Assembly: GCF_900450765.1 (NCBI RefSeq)
Contig: NZ_UGGU01000003.1
Span: forward strand, 1,688,854-1,752,853
From: Fusobacterium necrogenes
GTDB taxonomy: Bacteria > Fusobacteriota > Fusobacteriia > Fusobacteriales > Fusobacteriaceae
Length of the DNA: 64,000 nt
Reading direction: 5' to 3'
The notes below the pieces were generated by a model that saw only the letters and a program-made list of their open reading frames with translations, made no database searches and was not told where the DNA came from. Below are positions 27,681 to 36,141 of this stretch, piece after piece; position 1 is the first letter of the stretch; each line of letters begins with the position of its first letter. The position numbers and the translations under genes were made by a program.

Positions 27681-28358
27681 CTATAAAAATTTTAAGTCCT
27701 CTTGAGTAGTAATCTTAATATTGTCATAATCTCCAAGAACTATTTTAACCTTTCCACCTATTCTCTCCACTAGAGATGAGTCATCAGTTCCTAAAAAGTT
27801 TTCTCTTTCAGCTATCTCATAAGCTTCTTTTAATAATTTTCCTTCAAAGGCTTGAGGTGTATGTACTGCTACTAGATCAGCTCTTTTAGGAGTAGATACC
27901 ACTTCAAAACTTTCATTTATTACTTTGATAGTATCCTTTACCTGTACTCCTACTACTGCTCCTAACCTCTCTTCTACTACTACTCTACAACACTCCTCTA
28001 TATACTTCTCTTTTAAAAATGGTCTTACTCCATCTTGAACTAAAATTATATCACTGTTATTATCATATTTTAGTGCATTGTATATAGAGTTTTGTCTCTC
28101 TTTTCCACCCTCTATTACTTTCACTATCTTAGATAATCCATATTGATTACAATAATTTTCTACTAAAGATACATTCTCTTTATTAGTAACTACTACTATC
28201 TCATCTACTATCTTAGAATTTTGTGCTACTTCCAATGGCATTATAAAAAGTGGCTTTCCTTTATACTCGAAAAATTGTTTAGGGTAACCTAGTCCCATTC
28301 TCTTTCCTACTCCTGCAGCTGCAACTATCATAGTTACTTTAAAGTTACTACTGTACAT
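27681..28358 (-). CDS. ispD: 2-C-methyl-D-erythritol 4-phosphate cytidylyltransferase
   Basis: Third step of the MEP isoprenoid pathway: CTP plus MEP to CDP-ME. The 225-residue nucleotidyltransferase has AAAGVGKRMGLGYPKQF at the N terminus (the CTP-binding GxGxRMG pattern), VQDGVRPFL and HTPQAF motifs. It starts within the last 25 bases of mutS2, with GGAGGA six bases before the ATG. No ispF is adjacent. Confidence 0.95.
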   Translation of the reverse strand: MYSSNFKVTMIVAAAGVGKRMGLGYPKQFFEYKGKPLFIMPLEVAQNSKIVDEIVVVTNKENVSLVENYCNQYGLSKIVKVIEGGKERQNSIYNALKYDNNSDIILVQDGVRPFLKEKYIEECCRVVVEERLGAVVGVQVKDTIKVINESFEVVSTPKRADLVAVHTPQAFEGKLLKEAYEIAERENFLGTDDSSLVERIGGKVKIVLGDYDNIKITTQEDLKFL

Positions 28359-30670
28359 CCTAGTCCTCCCTCTCCATGTCCTCCTAATCTGTACTCTTTT
28401 ACATATCTACATTTTTTCAAGTAGTTTAATATTCCCTCTCTTAGAGCTCCTGTTCCCTTACCATGAATTATATATACCTCAGTATATGAGTTCATAACAG
28501 CTCTATCTAAATAAGTCTCAAGCTCATATACAGCCTCATCTACCATCTTACCTCTTAAATCTATCTCATTTCTTACTGAAGTCTTAGTGTGTGAAAAAGT
28601 ATTATACTCTTTCTTAGCCTTTTCCTTTACAACTTTTACATCATCCATAGATACCTCTAATTTTAAGATACCTGCTTGAACTTGAACTGTCTCTTTTCCA
28701 CCATTGATTTTTAAAACATTAGCAAATTGATTTAAGCTATTTACAAATACCTTATCTCCAACTTTATAATCAACTTTTCTAGCAATCTTTGGTTTTTCCT
28801 CAACATTTTTATTTCTATCATCTTGAAGAGCCGATCTAAGCATATTAAGACTTTTTTGCACATTCTTAACATCCTCTTTCTTATTCTCTTCCTTTTGAAT
28901 CTTCTCAACAAGAGCTACTGCTTTAGCTTGCATCTCTTTCATCATCTTATCAGCTTTTTCATATGCCTCTTTTAGTATCTCATTTTTCTCCTTTTCCAAT
29001 ACTCTTAATTTTTCAGCATACTCATCTCTATCCCTTTGAGCTGCAGCTTTTAAAAACTCAACTTGTTGTTTCATAGCCTCTAGCTCATCAGCTTTCTCTT
29101 TTATATTAGCTATCATCTTTTCTATTTTTTTATTATCATCACCTATATAGCTCTTAGCTTTCTCTATTACCTCATCAGATACTCCAAGCCTTTTAGCTAT
29201 TGTAAGAGCATTACTCTCTCCGGGTATTCCTATCAATAATCTATAAGTAGGAGATAGAGTATTTACATCAAACTCCATAGAAGCTGTCTCTATTCCCTCT
29301 TCATTATATCCATGAGCCTTTACCTCACTATAGTGAGTTGTGATAAAAGATTTACACTTTCTATCTCTTAAATAATCTATAACAGCCATAGCAAAAGCTG
29401 AACCTTCTATTGGGTCAGTTCCTGATCCTAACTCATCTAGTAATACTAAAGAGCTTTTATTTACACTTTCTAAAATCTCCTGTACATTTTTTAAGTGTGC
29501 AGAGAATGAGGATAGAGATTGTTCTATACTTTGCTCATCTCCAATATCTGCATATACTCCTGTAAAGAACCCTATGCTTGTATGCTCATGAGCTGGGATA
29601 GGTATTCCTGATAGAGCCATAAGAGTTAGAAGTCCAGCTGTTTTAAGTGCTACTGTTTTTCCCCCTGTATTTGGTCCTGTGATAAGTAGAGTATTGTAAT
29701 CTTTTCCTATCTCAAATGTCAGTGGAACTATCTTATCAGCTGGTATAAATGGGTGTCTTGCATCTACTAAGCTCAACATCTCTTTATTATTTATATTAGG
29801 TATTACACAATTTTTTTCTATTCCATATACAGCTCTAGCATTTAAAATATCAAGAGATAGTATTGCTTCTCCTACTGCATCTATATCCTCTCTATTATTT
29901 CTCACATGCTCAGTTATTCTAAGTAGAATTTTTCTTATCTCCTCTTTTTCTTTTAACTCTAGCTCTCTCATCTTATTGTTTAGAGCTACTATTGAAAGAG
30001 GCTCTATAAATACGGTTTGACCACTAGAAGATCTATCATGCTCTATACCTTTTATAAGCCCTTTAAAGTCAGCTTTTACAGGAACTACACTTCTTCCATC
30101 TCTCTCTGTTATTATTCTCTCTTGAAAAGCTTTGGCTAAACTTGGCTCATCAAATAACTCATCAAATTTTCTTTTTATATTTATTGAAAGAGTTTTTTTA
30201 TGTATTCTTAGATCCCTTAAATCTAAAGAGGCATCATCTTTTATTTCTTTATTATTATCTATTGCTTTATTGATAATATCCTCTATTCCTCTCATTACAG
30301 GTACATCATGATATCTATCTTTTAAATCTCTATATTTTCCTAAATCCTCTAATCTAGTTTTAAAAAGTCTAAAAATTCTTAAATTAAAGTTTATATCCCA
30401 TAAATCCTCTACATCAAGATATGCTCCTATAAGTTGTGATTTCTCTGTCATTTTACAGATATCTTTCATCCCAGCAGTTTCAAATCCACCATCATATTTT
30501 ATAAAGTCTGTAAAATCTTTTAAAATATCTAGCTCTCTATTAAGTGAACTAAAATCTTTTAATGGAGATAAATTCATTATTTTATAATGATTTTCCTCAA
30601 TCACGCTATAAGCAGATAATTCCTCTCTTAATTTATCAAACTCTAATACTTTATAACTATGTGTATTCAT
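28334..30670 (-). CDS. mutS2: MutS2 family ATPase/endonuclease
   Basis: Acts on branched DNA or collided ribosomes rather than in mismatch repair. The 778-residue protein has a MutS core without the mismatch-recognition domain, Walker A GPNTGGKTVALKT, a Walker B region LLDELGSGTDP, a long coiled coil (roughly 510-630) and a C-terminal Smr nuclease domain (DLRGKMVDEAVYELETYLD, HGKGTGALREGI). It heads the operon running to holB and has an extended -10 promoter. Confidence 0.95.
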   Translation of the reverse strand: MNTHSYKVLEFDKLREELSAYSVIEENHYKIMNLSPLKDFSSLNRELDILKDFTDFIKYDGGFETAGMKDICKMTEKSQLIGAYLDVEDLWDINFNLRIFRLFKTRLEDLGKYRDLKDRYHDVPVMRGIEDIINKAIDNNKEIKDDASLDLRDLRIHKKTLSINIKRKFDELFDEPSLAKAFQERIITERDGRSVVPVKADFKGLIKGIEHDRSSSGQTVFIEPLSIVALNNKMRELELKEKEEIRKILLRITEHVRNNREDIDAVGEAILSLDILNARAVYGIEKNCVIPNINNKEMLSLVDARHPFIPADKIVPLTFEIGKDYNTLLITGPNTGGKTVALKTAGLLTLMALSGIPIPAHEHTSIGFFTGVYADIGDEQSIEQSLSSFSAHLKNVQEILESVNKSSLVLLDELGSGTDPIEGSAFAMAVIDYLRDRKCKSFITTHYSEVKAHGYNEEGIETASMEFDVNTLSPTYRLLIGIPGESNALTIAKRLGVSDEVIEKAKSYIGDDNKKIEKMIANIKEKADELEAMKQQVEFLKAAAQRDRDEYAEKLRVLEKEKNEILKEAYEKADKMMKEMQAKAVALVEKIQKEENKKEDVKNVQKSLNMLRSALQDDRNKNVEEKPKIARKVDYKVGDKVFVNSLNQFANVLKINGGKETVQVQAGILKLEVSMDDVKVVKEKAKKEYNTFSHTKTSVRNEIDLRGKMVDEAVYELETYLDRAVMNSYTEVYIIHGKGTGALREGILNYLKKCRYVKEYRLGGHGEGGLGCTVVTLK

Positions 30671-30707
30671 TTTTTTACTCCCTAATTTATTATTTCATTC
30701 ACCTCTT

Positions 30708-30736
30708 ATTATAGCATAAATCTCTAATTTTCTTAA
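30708..30736 (-). promoter_or_regulatory. extended -10 promoter of mutS2
   Basis: TTAAGA (30736-30731), a 17-base spacer and TATAAT (30713-30708) preceded by TGC (extended -10). It is divergent from the rpmB promoter. Confidence 0.75.
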
Positions 30737-30763
30737 CTTTATTCAAGAAAATTTAAAAAAAAC

Positions 30764-30792
30764 TTGAAATTTCCTCGATTTAATGATACAAT
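30764..30792 (+). promoter_or_regulatory. promoter of rpmB
   Basis: TTGAAA (30764-30769), a 17-base spacer and TACAAT (30787-30792), 48 bases before the rpmB start. AAAGGAGAG precedes the start codon. Confidence 0.75.
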
Positions 30793-30839
30793 TATATGCA
30801 TTGTGTATATAAATTATTTTAAGAAAGGAGAGAAACAGA

Positions 30840-31097
30840 ATGCAAAGATGTGAAATTACAGGAGTAGGACTAATCAGTGGAAACCAAATTTCTCATTCAC
30901 ACAGATTAACTAGAAGAGTTTGGAAACCTAACTTACAAGTAACTACTATCAATGTAAATGGAGCTCCTATTAAAGTAAAAGTTTGTTCTAGAACTTTAAA
31001 AACTTTAAAAGGTCTTAATGATGTAGAAGTTATGAAATTTTTAAAAGCTAACGAAACAACTTTAAGTACAAGACTTCAAAAAGCTATGGCAAAATAG
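30840..31097 (+). CDS. rpmB: 50S ribosomal protein L28
   Basis: Large-subunit protein. The 85-residue sequence has [33 protein letters not shown] and the [11 protein letters not shown] segment. Only one cysteine of the potential zinc site is present at the N terminus, so it is the zinc-free form. It is monocistronic here, with its own promoter and a shared downstream terminator, divergent from mutS2. Confidence 0.96.
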   Translation: MQRCEITGVGLISGNQISHSHRLTRRVWKPNLQVTTINVNGAPIKVKVCSRTLKTLKGLNDVEVMKFLKANETTLSTRLQKAMAK

Positions 31098-31108
31098 TTT
31101 TTAGTCAA

Positions 31109-31147
31109 TAAAAAAGACAGCTTAATTAAAAGCATGTCTTTTTTTAT
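31109..31147. terminator. bidirectional terminator between rpmB and merR-type gene
   Basis: AAAAAGACA and TGTCTTTTT pair, with inner GC/GC, around an AT loop, and T-runs on both strands. It serves rpmB (plus) and the convergent MerR regulator gene (minus), whose last codons it overlaps. Confidence 0.8.
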
Positions 31148-31965
31148 TTTTTGTACCTTCTTCCAATCTCTATTTTTATCTTAACTACATTTATATTTTC
31201 TGGTAATCCCTCTAATTCTGTTATGAGATACTCTTCATATGCATCTCCTAATATAATATAATTTTCTTTTTCTATTTTATCCAATATATCATTATATATT
31301 CTATCTATCTCATCTACTCCACCTTTATAATAATATACTGCATAAGTTTTTTCCTCTAACTCTTTTTCATCTTTTCTATCCTCTATAAATAAACAACATA
31401 CTCTTCCGAAGTTTCTCTTCTTTAAATCTTCTACAGATATTACAGAACCTATACTTATCACATCTATCTTATTTAACTTCAACATAAATTCATTGTACAT
31501 CTCTAACCACTCTTCTAAGGAGATTTCTAAATCTTTATCTGTCAAATTACTATAGATATATTTTCTGCTCTTCTCTTTTTTTATATAAAGTTTTTCAAAC
31601 TCAACACTCTCTCCTTCAAGAAGATTTTCCTTTATACTTTCAAATCTCCTTTTTATATTTCCTAATCTCTCTATCTCTCTATCTATTCCTACTATCTGCT
31701 CATCTACTAATTCTAATAGCTTAAGTACTGATGGTGTTGCAAAATATTCCTGCAATTTACTTATTGAAATATTCATCTCTCTAAATGCTAAAATTGTAGC
31801 TAAAATAGGAATTTGAGTTGAGCTATAATATCTATAACCCTTTGCATCTACCTCTATTGGTTGAAATAGTCCTATCTTATCATAATAAAAAAGAGTATCT
31901 TTCTTGATATTAAATTTTTTAGCAAATTCTCCTGTTGTATATAACTTTTTATCTCTTCTATTCAT
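31144..31965 (-). CDS. MerR-family transcriptional regulator with multidrug-type effector domain
   Basis: A 273-residue activator. The N-terminal winged helix (YTTGEFAKKFNIKKDTLFYYDKIGLFQPIEVDAKGYRYYSSTQ) is followed by a linking helix and a C-terminal GyrI/BmrR-like domain likely to bind drugs. The ATG at 31965 is used because AAGGTGG precedes it; a GTG at 31974 overlaps that site. It is divergent from a MATE exporter, and between them lies a 19-base-spacer promoter with a dyad, the hallmark MerR target. I infer it activates the pump on ligand binding. Confidence 0.88.
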   Translation of the reverse strand: MNRRDKKLYTTGEFAKKFNIKKDTLFYYDKIGLFQPIEVDAKGYRYYSSTQIPILATILAFREMNISISKLQEYFATPSVLKLLELVDEQIVGIDREIERLGNIKRRFESIKENLLEGESVEFEKLYIKKEKSRKYIYSNLTDKDLEISLEEWLEMYNEFMLKLNKIDVISIGSVISVEDLKKRNFGRVCCLFIEDRKDEKELEEKTYAVYYYKGGVDEIDRIYNDILDKIEKENYIILGDAYEEYLITELEGLPENINVVKIKIEIGRRYKK

Positions 31966-31982
31966 AAATCCCACCTTTTCTC

Positions 31983-32013
31983 TTGACTATGGAGTTACTC
32001 TATAGTTTATACT
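31983..32013 (+). promoter_or_regulatory. MerR-type promoter/operator of the MATE gene
   Basis: TTGACT (31983-31988) and TATACT (32008-32013) are separated by 19 bases, too long for normal RNA polymerase binding and typical of MerR targets. Between them lies the dyad ACTATGGAGT-T-ACTCTATAGT (31986-32006), nine of ten pairs matching. Confidence 0.88.
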
Positions 32014-32032
32014 ATTTCTGGAAATAAATCAA
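32004..32032 (-). promoter_or_regulatory. promoter of the MerR regulator gene
   Basis: TTGATT (32032-32027), a 17-base spacer and TAAACT (32009-32004) on the minus strand. Its -10 box overlaps the MerR dyad, so the regulator probably limits its own synthesis. Confidence 0.6.
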
Positions 32033-32049
32033 AGATTTAAGGAGTTTTT

Positions 32050-33387
32050 ATGGAAAATATAACTTTGTTTGAAAAAACACCACCTTTAAAACTATTTTTT
32101 AAAGCTGCCATACCAGGTTCTATTGGAATGCTTGCTTCAGCTATATATCTATTTTTTGATGGAGTTATTATCAGTAGACTTCTAGGAGAAACTGCATTTG
32201 CTGCTTTTAATCTCACTATTCCAATAGTTGTTTTAAACTTTGGTTTTGCTGATTTAATAGGATTAGGTTCCTCAGTAAATATTGCAATTTTATTAGGAGA
32301 AAAAAAGTTTGAAAAAGCATCTAAAATTTTTTCACTCTCTTGTTTTACTATACTTATATCTAGTACTATCTTAGGTATATTATTATTTCTCCTTGCTCCT
32401 ACTATTTTATACTCTTTAGGAGCTACTGGAGAGCTTGCTAGACAATCTATAAAATATTTGAGAGTATATGCTTTATTTTCTCCACTTACTACTATCACTT
32501 TTGCAGTTGATAACTATTTAAGAATTTGTGGAAAAATAAAATTTAGTATGTTTTTAAATATTTTAATGTCATTTTTATGTATCTCTCTTGAGATTTTATT
32601 CCTATATTTCTTAAATTTTGAATTAATAGGTGCTGCCCTTGCTAACTGTATAGCATTTTTTATATGTACACTTATAGCCTTTTCTCAATTTTTTTATAAA
32701 GATAGTAGCTTAAAGTTTTGTAAATTTAAAATTGAGTTAGAACTTTTAAAATCAATATTTATAAATGGAATGCCCACATTTTTAAATAATGTAGCTAGCC
32801 GTATCACTAATATTTTATTTAATTACTTATTACTCTATCTAGGTGGAATTTCAGCTGTTAGTGTCTATGGGATATTGATGTCTATTGATGCTTTTATCCT
32901 GCCTATTCTCTATGGTATGTGTGACGCCTTACAGCCAGCACTTGGATATAACTGGGGAGCTAAAAATTACTCTCGTCTTAAAGAGATAGAAAAATATTGT
33001 TTAATTGCTAGTGCTATAGCTTCCATAGTTACAAGTTTTATTCTCTTTTTCTTAACTGATGAGATCGCTTCCCTATTTATTGTAAAAAAAGATGAAACCT
33101 TTATAATGGCTATACCTGCCCTTATAATCTACGCTACAACATATCTCACTAGATGGTTCTCTTTTGCTATACAAAGTTTTATGTCAGCCATTGGAAAATT
33201 TAGTTTTGCAACTATTATTTCACTGTGTGTGAGCTTTATCTTTCCAATAATCTCTATTCCTATTTTATGGAATTTAAAACTTACAGGTCTTTGGTTGAAC
33301 TCATCTATTACTTCAATGCTGACAGGAATTATCTCAATACTTTTACTAAAAAAACTTTTAAGAAATTTTAAACAAAAAAATATATAA
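32050..33387 (+). CDS. MATE-family multidrug/cation antiporter
   Basis: A 445-residue inner-membrane exporter with about 12 helices in two MatE repeats. Features are PLKLFFKAAIPGSIGMLASAIYLFFDGVIISRLLG at the start and FINGMPTFLNNVASRITNILFN opening the second half. The MepA-like branch is likely but the substrate is unknown. TAAGGAG precedes the ATG. It is controlled by the adjacent MerR regulator through the overlapping promoter. Confidence 0.9.
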   Translation: MENITLFEKTPPLKLFFKAAIPGSIGMLASAIYLFFDGVIISRLLGETAFAAFNLTIPIVVLNFGFADLIGLGSSVNIAILLGEKKFEKASKIFSLSCFTILISSTILGILLFLLAPTILYSLGATGELARQSIKYLRVYALFSPLTTITFAVDNYLRICGKIKFSMFLNILMSFLCISLEILFLYFLNFELIGAALANCIAFFICTLIAFSQFFYKDSSLKFCKFKIELELLKSIFINGMPTFLNNVASRITNILFNYLLLYLGGISAVSVYGILMSIDAFILPILYGMCDALQPALGYNWGAKNYSRLKEIEKYCLIASAIASIVTSFILFFLTDEIASLFIVKKDETFIMAIPALIIYATTYLTRWFSFAIQSFMSAIGKFSFATIISLCVSFIFPIISIPILWNLKLTGLWLNSSITSMLTGIISILLLKKLLRNFKQKNI

Positions 33388-33405
33388 TTTTCTTATTAAA
33401 ATACA

Positions 33406-33443
33406 GAAGGGGACTGTTATAGCAATTTATATCAATCCCCTTC
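33406..33443. terminator. bidirectional terminator between MATE gene and lipoprotein gene
   Basis: GAAGGGGA (33406-33413) pairs with TCCCCTTC (33436-33443), with a further inner stem. It lies between two convergent genes. The T-run is weak on both strands. Confidence 0.6.
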
Positions 33444-33449
33444 ATCATT

Positions 33450-33785
33450 TTACTTATCTATTATCCTATACTCAATAACTTTCATTTTTCTATCATTAGG
33501 TTCAGCCAATCCGTTTGTTGCCTTTCCTTCATCTATTCCCTTTATTATTAATTTTACTTCAGGATAAACAGCTCCCTTTGTCTCAATCTCTTCTCTCAAT
33601 TTTCTATTTAGACTTTCAAGTGTATCATCATCACTATATAACCAATACCCTTGATTACTCTTAGTATCTTGGAATATTCTTACCTCGTGTCCATAGGTAT
33701 ATACTCCTTGATACTCTTTGACTTTTTGATTATTACATCCTAATAATATTGCTCCCAAAGTCAAAATTCCTAATATCTTTTTCAT
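33450..33785 (-). CDS. small lipoprotein of unknown function
   Basis: A 111-residue protein with a lipobox (ILLGC, Cys17), so it is expected to be lipidated and held at the inner or outer membrane. The mature part contains YQGVYTYGHEVRIFQDTKSNQGYWLYSDDD, a pattern seen in short exported domains without known role. AGAGGTGG precedes the ATG. It follows the two outer-membrane barrel genes after a terminator. Confidence 0.65.
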   Translation of the reverse strand: MKKILGILTLGAILLGCNNQKVKEYQGVYTYGHEVRIFQDTKSNQGYWLYSDDDTLESLNRKLREEIETKGAVYPEVKLIIKGIDEGKATNGLAEPNDRKMKVIEYRIIDK

Positions 33786-33803
33786 TTGAAACCACCTCTT
33801 TAG

Positions 33804-33829
33804 TTAAAAAAGAGGCATTGAAACCTCTT
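33804..33829 (-). terminator. intrinsic terminator of the second outer-membrane barrel gene
   Basis: AAGAGG (33829-33824) pairs with CCTCTT (33815-33810), followed by TTTT. Modest stem, four bases after the gene. Confidence 0.6.
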
Positions 33830-33832
33830 ATC

Positions 33833-34471
33833 TTAAAAATTAAATTTATACCCTATTGATAAAGTCGTTCTTGAATAGTCATAACTTTTCCTTAATTTTT
33901 CTCCATCATTAAATGAGTAATTTACATCTGCTTTATTTACTTTATACATAACTTCAAATAAAAAGTTATTATACTCTATTCCAGCACCTAGCCCATAGTA
34001 TAACCCATTATCTACTGACGTTTTTGCTATTGGTCCATCCCATGTCTCTATAGCATCTTTTTCTCCAAAGTTATAGGCATAACCTAAATCAGCCTTTAAA
34101 TATGGTTTTACATTAGTTCCAAGTGGTATATTGTACTTAGCTACTGCATACAATGGTAGAGACTTATACCCCGTATTTTTTATTATCTGAAATTTTTGAT
34201 TATAACTTAAATTTATTTTATCTGGATCTCCATGGTCCTGTAGTGCTATTCCTAATCCTAACTCCAAATTTGGATAAAACTCTTTTGTTCCTTCAATAGC
34301 AAACTCAAATCCTCCATCTCCATCAGCAGAACGATTTGATACCTCGCCTCTAATATAATCATTTTTAAACTCGCTTGAGATATCTACTCCTGTTTTAAAA
34401 TAAAGGTTCGTTCTCTCGTCTGCCATTGCTATCGAAGATAAAACTACTAATCCAAATAATATTTTTTTCAT
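33833..34471 (-). CDS. outer-membrane beta-barrel protein (paralogue 2)
   Basis: A 212-residue protein with a signal peptide (MKKILFGLVVLSSIAMA) and a mature part of alternating amphipathic strands ending in the aromatic TTLSIGYKFNF, with a C-terminal Phe typical for outer-membrane insertion. The motif SVDNGLYYGLGAGIEYNN is shared with the neighbour at 34525-35148. It is expected to form a small eight-stranded barrel. Role unknown; adhesion, stability and virulence roles are all possible for this fold. Confidence 0.8.
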   Translation of the reverse strand: MKKILFGLVVLSSIAMADERTNLYFKTGVDISSEFKNDYIRGEVSNRSADGDGGFEFAIEGTKEFYPNLELGLGIALQDHGDPDKINLSYNQKFQIIKNTGYKSLPLYAVAKYNIPLGTNVKPYLKADLGYAYNFGEKDAIETWDGPIAKTSVDNGLYYGLGAGIEYNNFLFEVMYKVNKADVNYSFNDGEKLRKSYDYSRTTLSIGYKFNF

Positions 34472-34524
34472 ATAAAAACCTCCATATATCCCGAATAATT
34501 ATGCAGATTATAGTCTAGATTTTA

Positions 34525-35148
34525 TTAGATGTCAAATCTATATCCAAATGATAATGTTGTTCTTGAATACTCATAATCAAATTTAGAGGATTTCGCACCA
34601 TTATATTCATGCTGAACCTTTGCTCTATTTACTTTATACATCAATTCCACTACAAAGTTATTATACTCTATTCCTGCCCCTAGTCCATAGTATAACCCAT
34701 TGTCTACTGACATTTTTATTTTCTCATTTTCTACCTTTAAATCCTTTTCATCAAAGTTAAAAGAGTATCCTAAATCAGTTTTTAAATATGGTTTTATATT
34801 GCTCTCTAAAGGTATATTATATTTAGCTACTGCATAAGCTGGTAATGATTTATATCCTGTATTTTGAAATTTCTCTCCTCCTATTTTACCTGCCTCTGGT
34901 CTTCCATGATCTTGATAAGAGAATCCAAGCCCTAACTCTAAATTTGGATAAAACTCTCTAGTTACCTCAGCTGTTAAATCAAAACCTAATCTATCACTCT
35001 CTGATTTATTGAGAGATTGTCCTGATGCCACTTCTATCTCATCAAATTTTCCTGAAATATCTAATCCTGTTTTTAAATAAAGATTTGCTCCATCTCCTGC
35101 CATTACTATCGATGACACAACTGCTAATCCTAATAATACTTTCTTCAT
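34525..35148 (-). CDS. outer-membrane beta-barrel protein (paralogue 1)
   Basis: A 207-residue protein with a signal peptide (MKKVLLGLAVVSSIVMA) and the same strand pattern as the gene 53 bases downstream. Shared blocks include GYKSLPAYAVAKYNIPL, VDNGLYYGLGAGIEYNN and YSRTTLSFGYRFDI. The two arose by tandem duplication and have since diverged in their loops. It has a near-perfect promoter 80 bases upstream. Confidence 0.8.
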   Translation of the reverse strand: MKKVLLGLAVVSSIVMAGDGANLYLKTGLDISGKFDEIEVASGQSLNKSESDRLGFDLTAEVTREFYPNLELGLGFSYQDHGRPEAGKIGGEKFQNTGYKSLPAYAVAKYNIPLESNIKPYLKTDLGYSFNFDEKDLKVENEKIKMSVDNGLYYGLGAGIEYNNFVVELMYKVNRAKVQHEYNGAKSSKFDYEYSRTTLSFGYRFDI

Positions 35149-35168
35149 AAACTAAAAATCCTCCTATT

Positions 35169-35196
35169 TTTGATAATATCCTCCCCTTTTATCAAA
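35169..35196 (-). promoter_or_regulatory. hairpin in the leader of the outer-membrane barrel gene
   Basis: TTTGATAA (35196-35189) pairs perfectly with TTATCAAA (35176-35169); the loop holds GGGGAGG, a second ribosome-binding-site-like sequence. It lies just before the real AGGAGG. Possible translation control. Confidence 0.4.
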
Positions 35197-35225
35197 TATA
35201 TAGACTTTATTAGTTATCATAAAGT

Positions 35226-35254
35226 ATTATATCAGTTTTTTAAAAATACGTCAA
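35226..35254 (-). promoter_or_regulatory. strong promoter of the outer-membrane barrel pair
   Basis: TTGACG (35254-35249), a 17-base spacer and TATAAT (35231-35226), with an AT-rich region upstream. Expected to be a strong sigma-70-type promoter. Confidence 0.85.
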
Positions 35255-35455
35255 TCTATTTTTAAAAAATATTTTTATGAAAGAATATTTTTATAATTTT
35301 TATTTTACTAAATTTTAGAAAATATTCATACCATTCTTTTTTATCTCATCCACTGAAATAAATTTAATGCTCTAGTATTCATATAATATTCCTAAGCTAT
35401 CTCTATCATTTCCCTGTTTATTAAGCAACTATTCTAAAACTTCAGTTATTTATAA
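35255..35455. other. AT-rich gap with no gene recognised
   Basis: Between the barrel promoter and the rpsR terminator. A weak inverted repeat (GAATATTTT at 35283-35291 with AAAATATTC near 35323) may bend or form an AT-rich stem. No reading frame with a ribosome-binding site was seen. Confidence 0.4.
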
Positions 35456-35486
35456 AAGAAAAAAGACTGAGATTTTCTCTCAGTCT
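35456..35486 (-). terminator. intrinsic terminator of rpsR
   Basis: AGACTGAGA (35486-35478) pairs perfectly with TCTCAGTCT (35472-35464) around GAAAA, then TTTTTT. It lies 13 bases after rpsR. Confidence 0.93.
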
Positions 35487-35498
35487 AATTAATTAAAA

Positions 35499-35717
35499 TT
35501 ACTTTTCAATTCTTGTATAAGGAATTAAAGCAATATTTCTAGCTCTTTTTATAGCTTTAGCTATTTTTCTTTGTAACTTAGCATTAGCTCCAGTTACTCT
35601 TGAAGGATTGATCTTTCCTTTATCAGATACAAATCTTTTTAAAAGGTCTACATTTTTATAATCAATTTCTTCAGCTTTTACTCTTAATTTAGCTCTTCTT
35701 CTTCTGAATTCTGCCAT
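35499..35717 (-). CDS. rpsR: 30S ribosomal protein S18
   Basis: Small-subunit platform protein that forms a heterodimer with S6. The 72-residue protein has the signature [34 protein letters not shown] and no zinc-binding cysteines. It follows rpsF directly; ssb, usually between them, is missing. Confidence 0.96.
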   Translation of the reverse strand: MAEFRRRRAKLRVKAEEIDYKNVDLLKRFVSDKGKINPSRVTGANAKLQRKIAKAIKRARNIALIPYTRIEK

Positions 35718-35756
35718 CTTTTTAACCTCCTCTTGATTTTTAACATTAACTGATTA

Positions 35757-36041
35757 TTAGTCTTGTTTAACTATGATGTATCTTAATACTTCTTCTATGA
35801 TGTTTAGTTTTAATTCAACATCTGATAATACAGTCCCGTCAATTTCAAAAGTAGTTAATACGTAGAAACCAGTTTTTTTCTTATCGATAGGATAAGCTAA
35901 CTTTCTTTCTCCCCATTTTTCGCTCTTCTGAATATTAGCTCCTGCAGCAGTTAAAACTCCAGTTACTTTTTCAATAACAGCCTCTCTACCTTCTTCAAGT
36001 ACAGTTGGGTTGATAATGAACATAATTTCGTATTTTTTCAT
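35757..36041 (-). CDS. rpsF: 30S ribosomal protein S6
   Basis: Platform protein that binds S18 before joining 16S rRNA. The 94-residue protein begins MKKYEIMFIINP and contains KRKLAYPI-like GERKLAYPIDKKKTGFYVLTTFEID. It has its own promoter 65 bases upstream, and a structured leader, so it is not simply read through from ftsZ, although no terminator separates them. Confidence 0.96.
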   Translation of the reverse strand: MKKYEIMFIINPTVLEEGREAVIEKVTGVLTAAGANIQKSEKWGERKLAYPIDKKKTGFYVLTTFEIDGTVLSDVELKLNIIEEVLRYIIVKQD

Positions 36042-36099
36042 TTTTTAACCTCCTCCCTATGGTTTTAGCCCAAAACACAAATGTTTTTGAGCAGGGTCG
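36042..36099 (-). promoter_or_regulatory. structured rpsF leader, candidate S6:S18 autoregulatory motif
   Basis: The transcript leader can fold CCCT (36095-36092) with AGGG before the GGAGG site, with an inner stem GCTCAAAAACA / GTGTTTTGGGC around a short loop. Leaders that bind the S6:S18 dimer occur before rpsF in many bacteria. The fold matches in kind; I cannot confirm the consensus bases. Confidence 0.45.
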
Positions 36100-36105
36100 T
36101 TTAAT

Positions 36106-36134
36106 ATTATATCAAAACTATATAATATTTTCAA
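36106..36134 (-). promoter_or_regulatory. promoter of rpsF-rpsR
   Basis: TTGAAA (36134-36129), a 17-base spacer and TATAAT (36111-36106). It begins 8 bases after the ftsZ stop. Confidence 0.85.
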
Positions 36135-36141
36135 GTATTTT

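Noticed and set aside
32037-32498. 153-residue minus-strand frame at the start of the MATE gene
   Set aside because: It is antisense to the clear MATE gene and crosses its ribosome-binding site.
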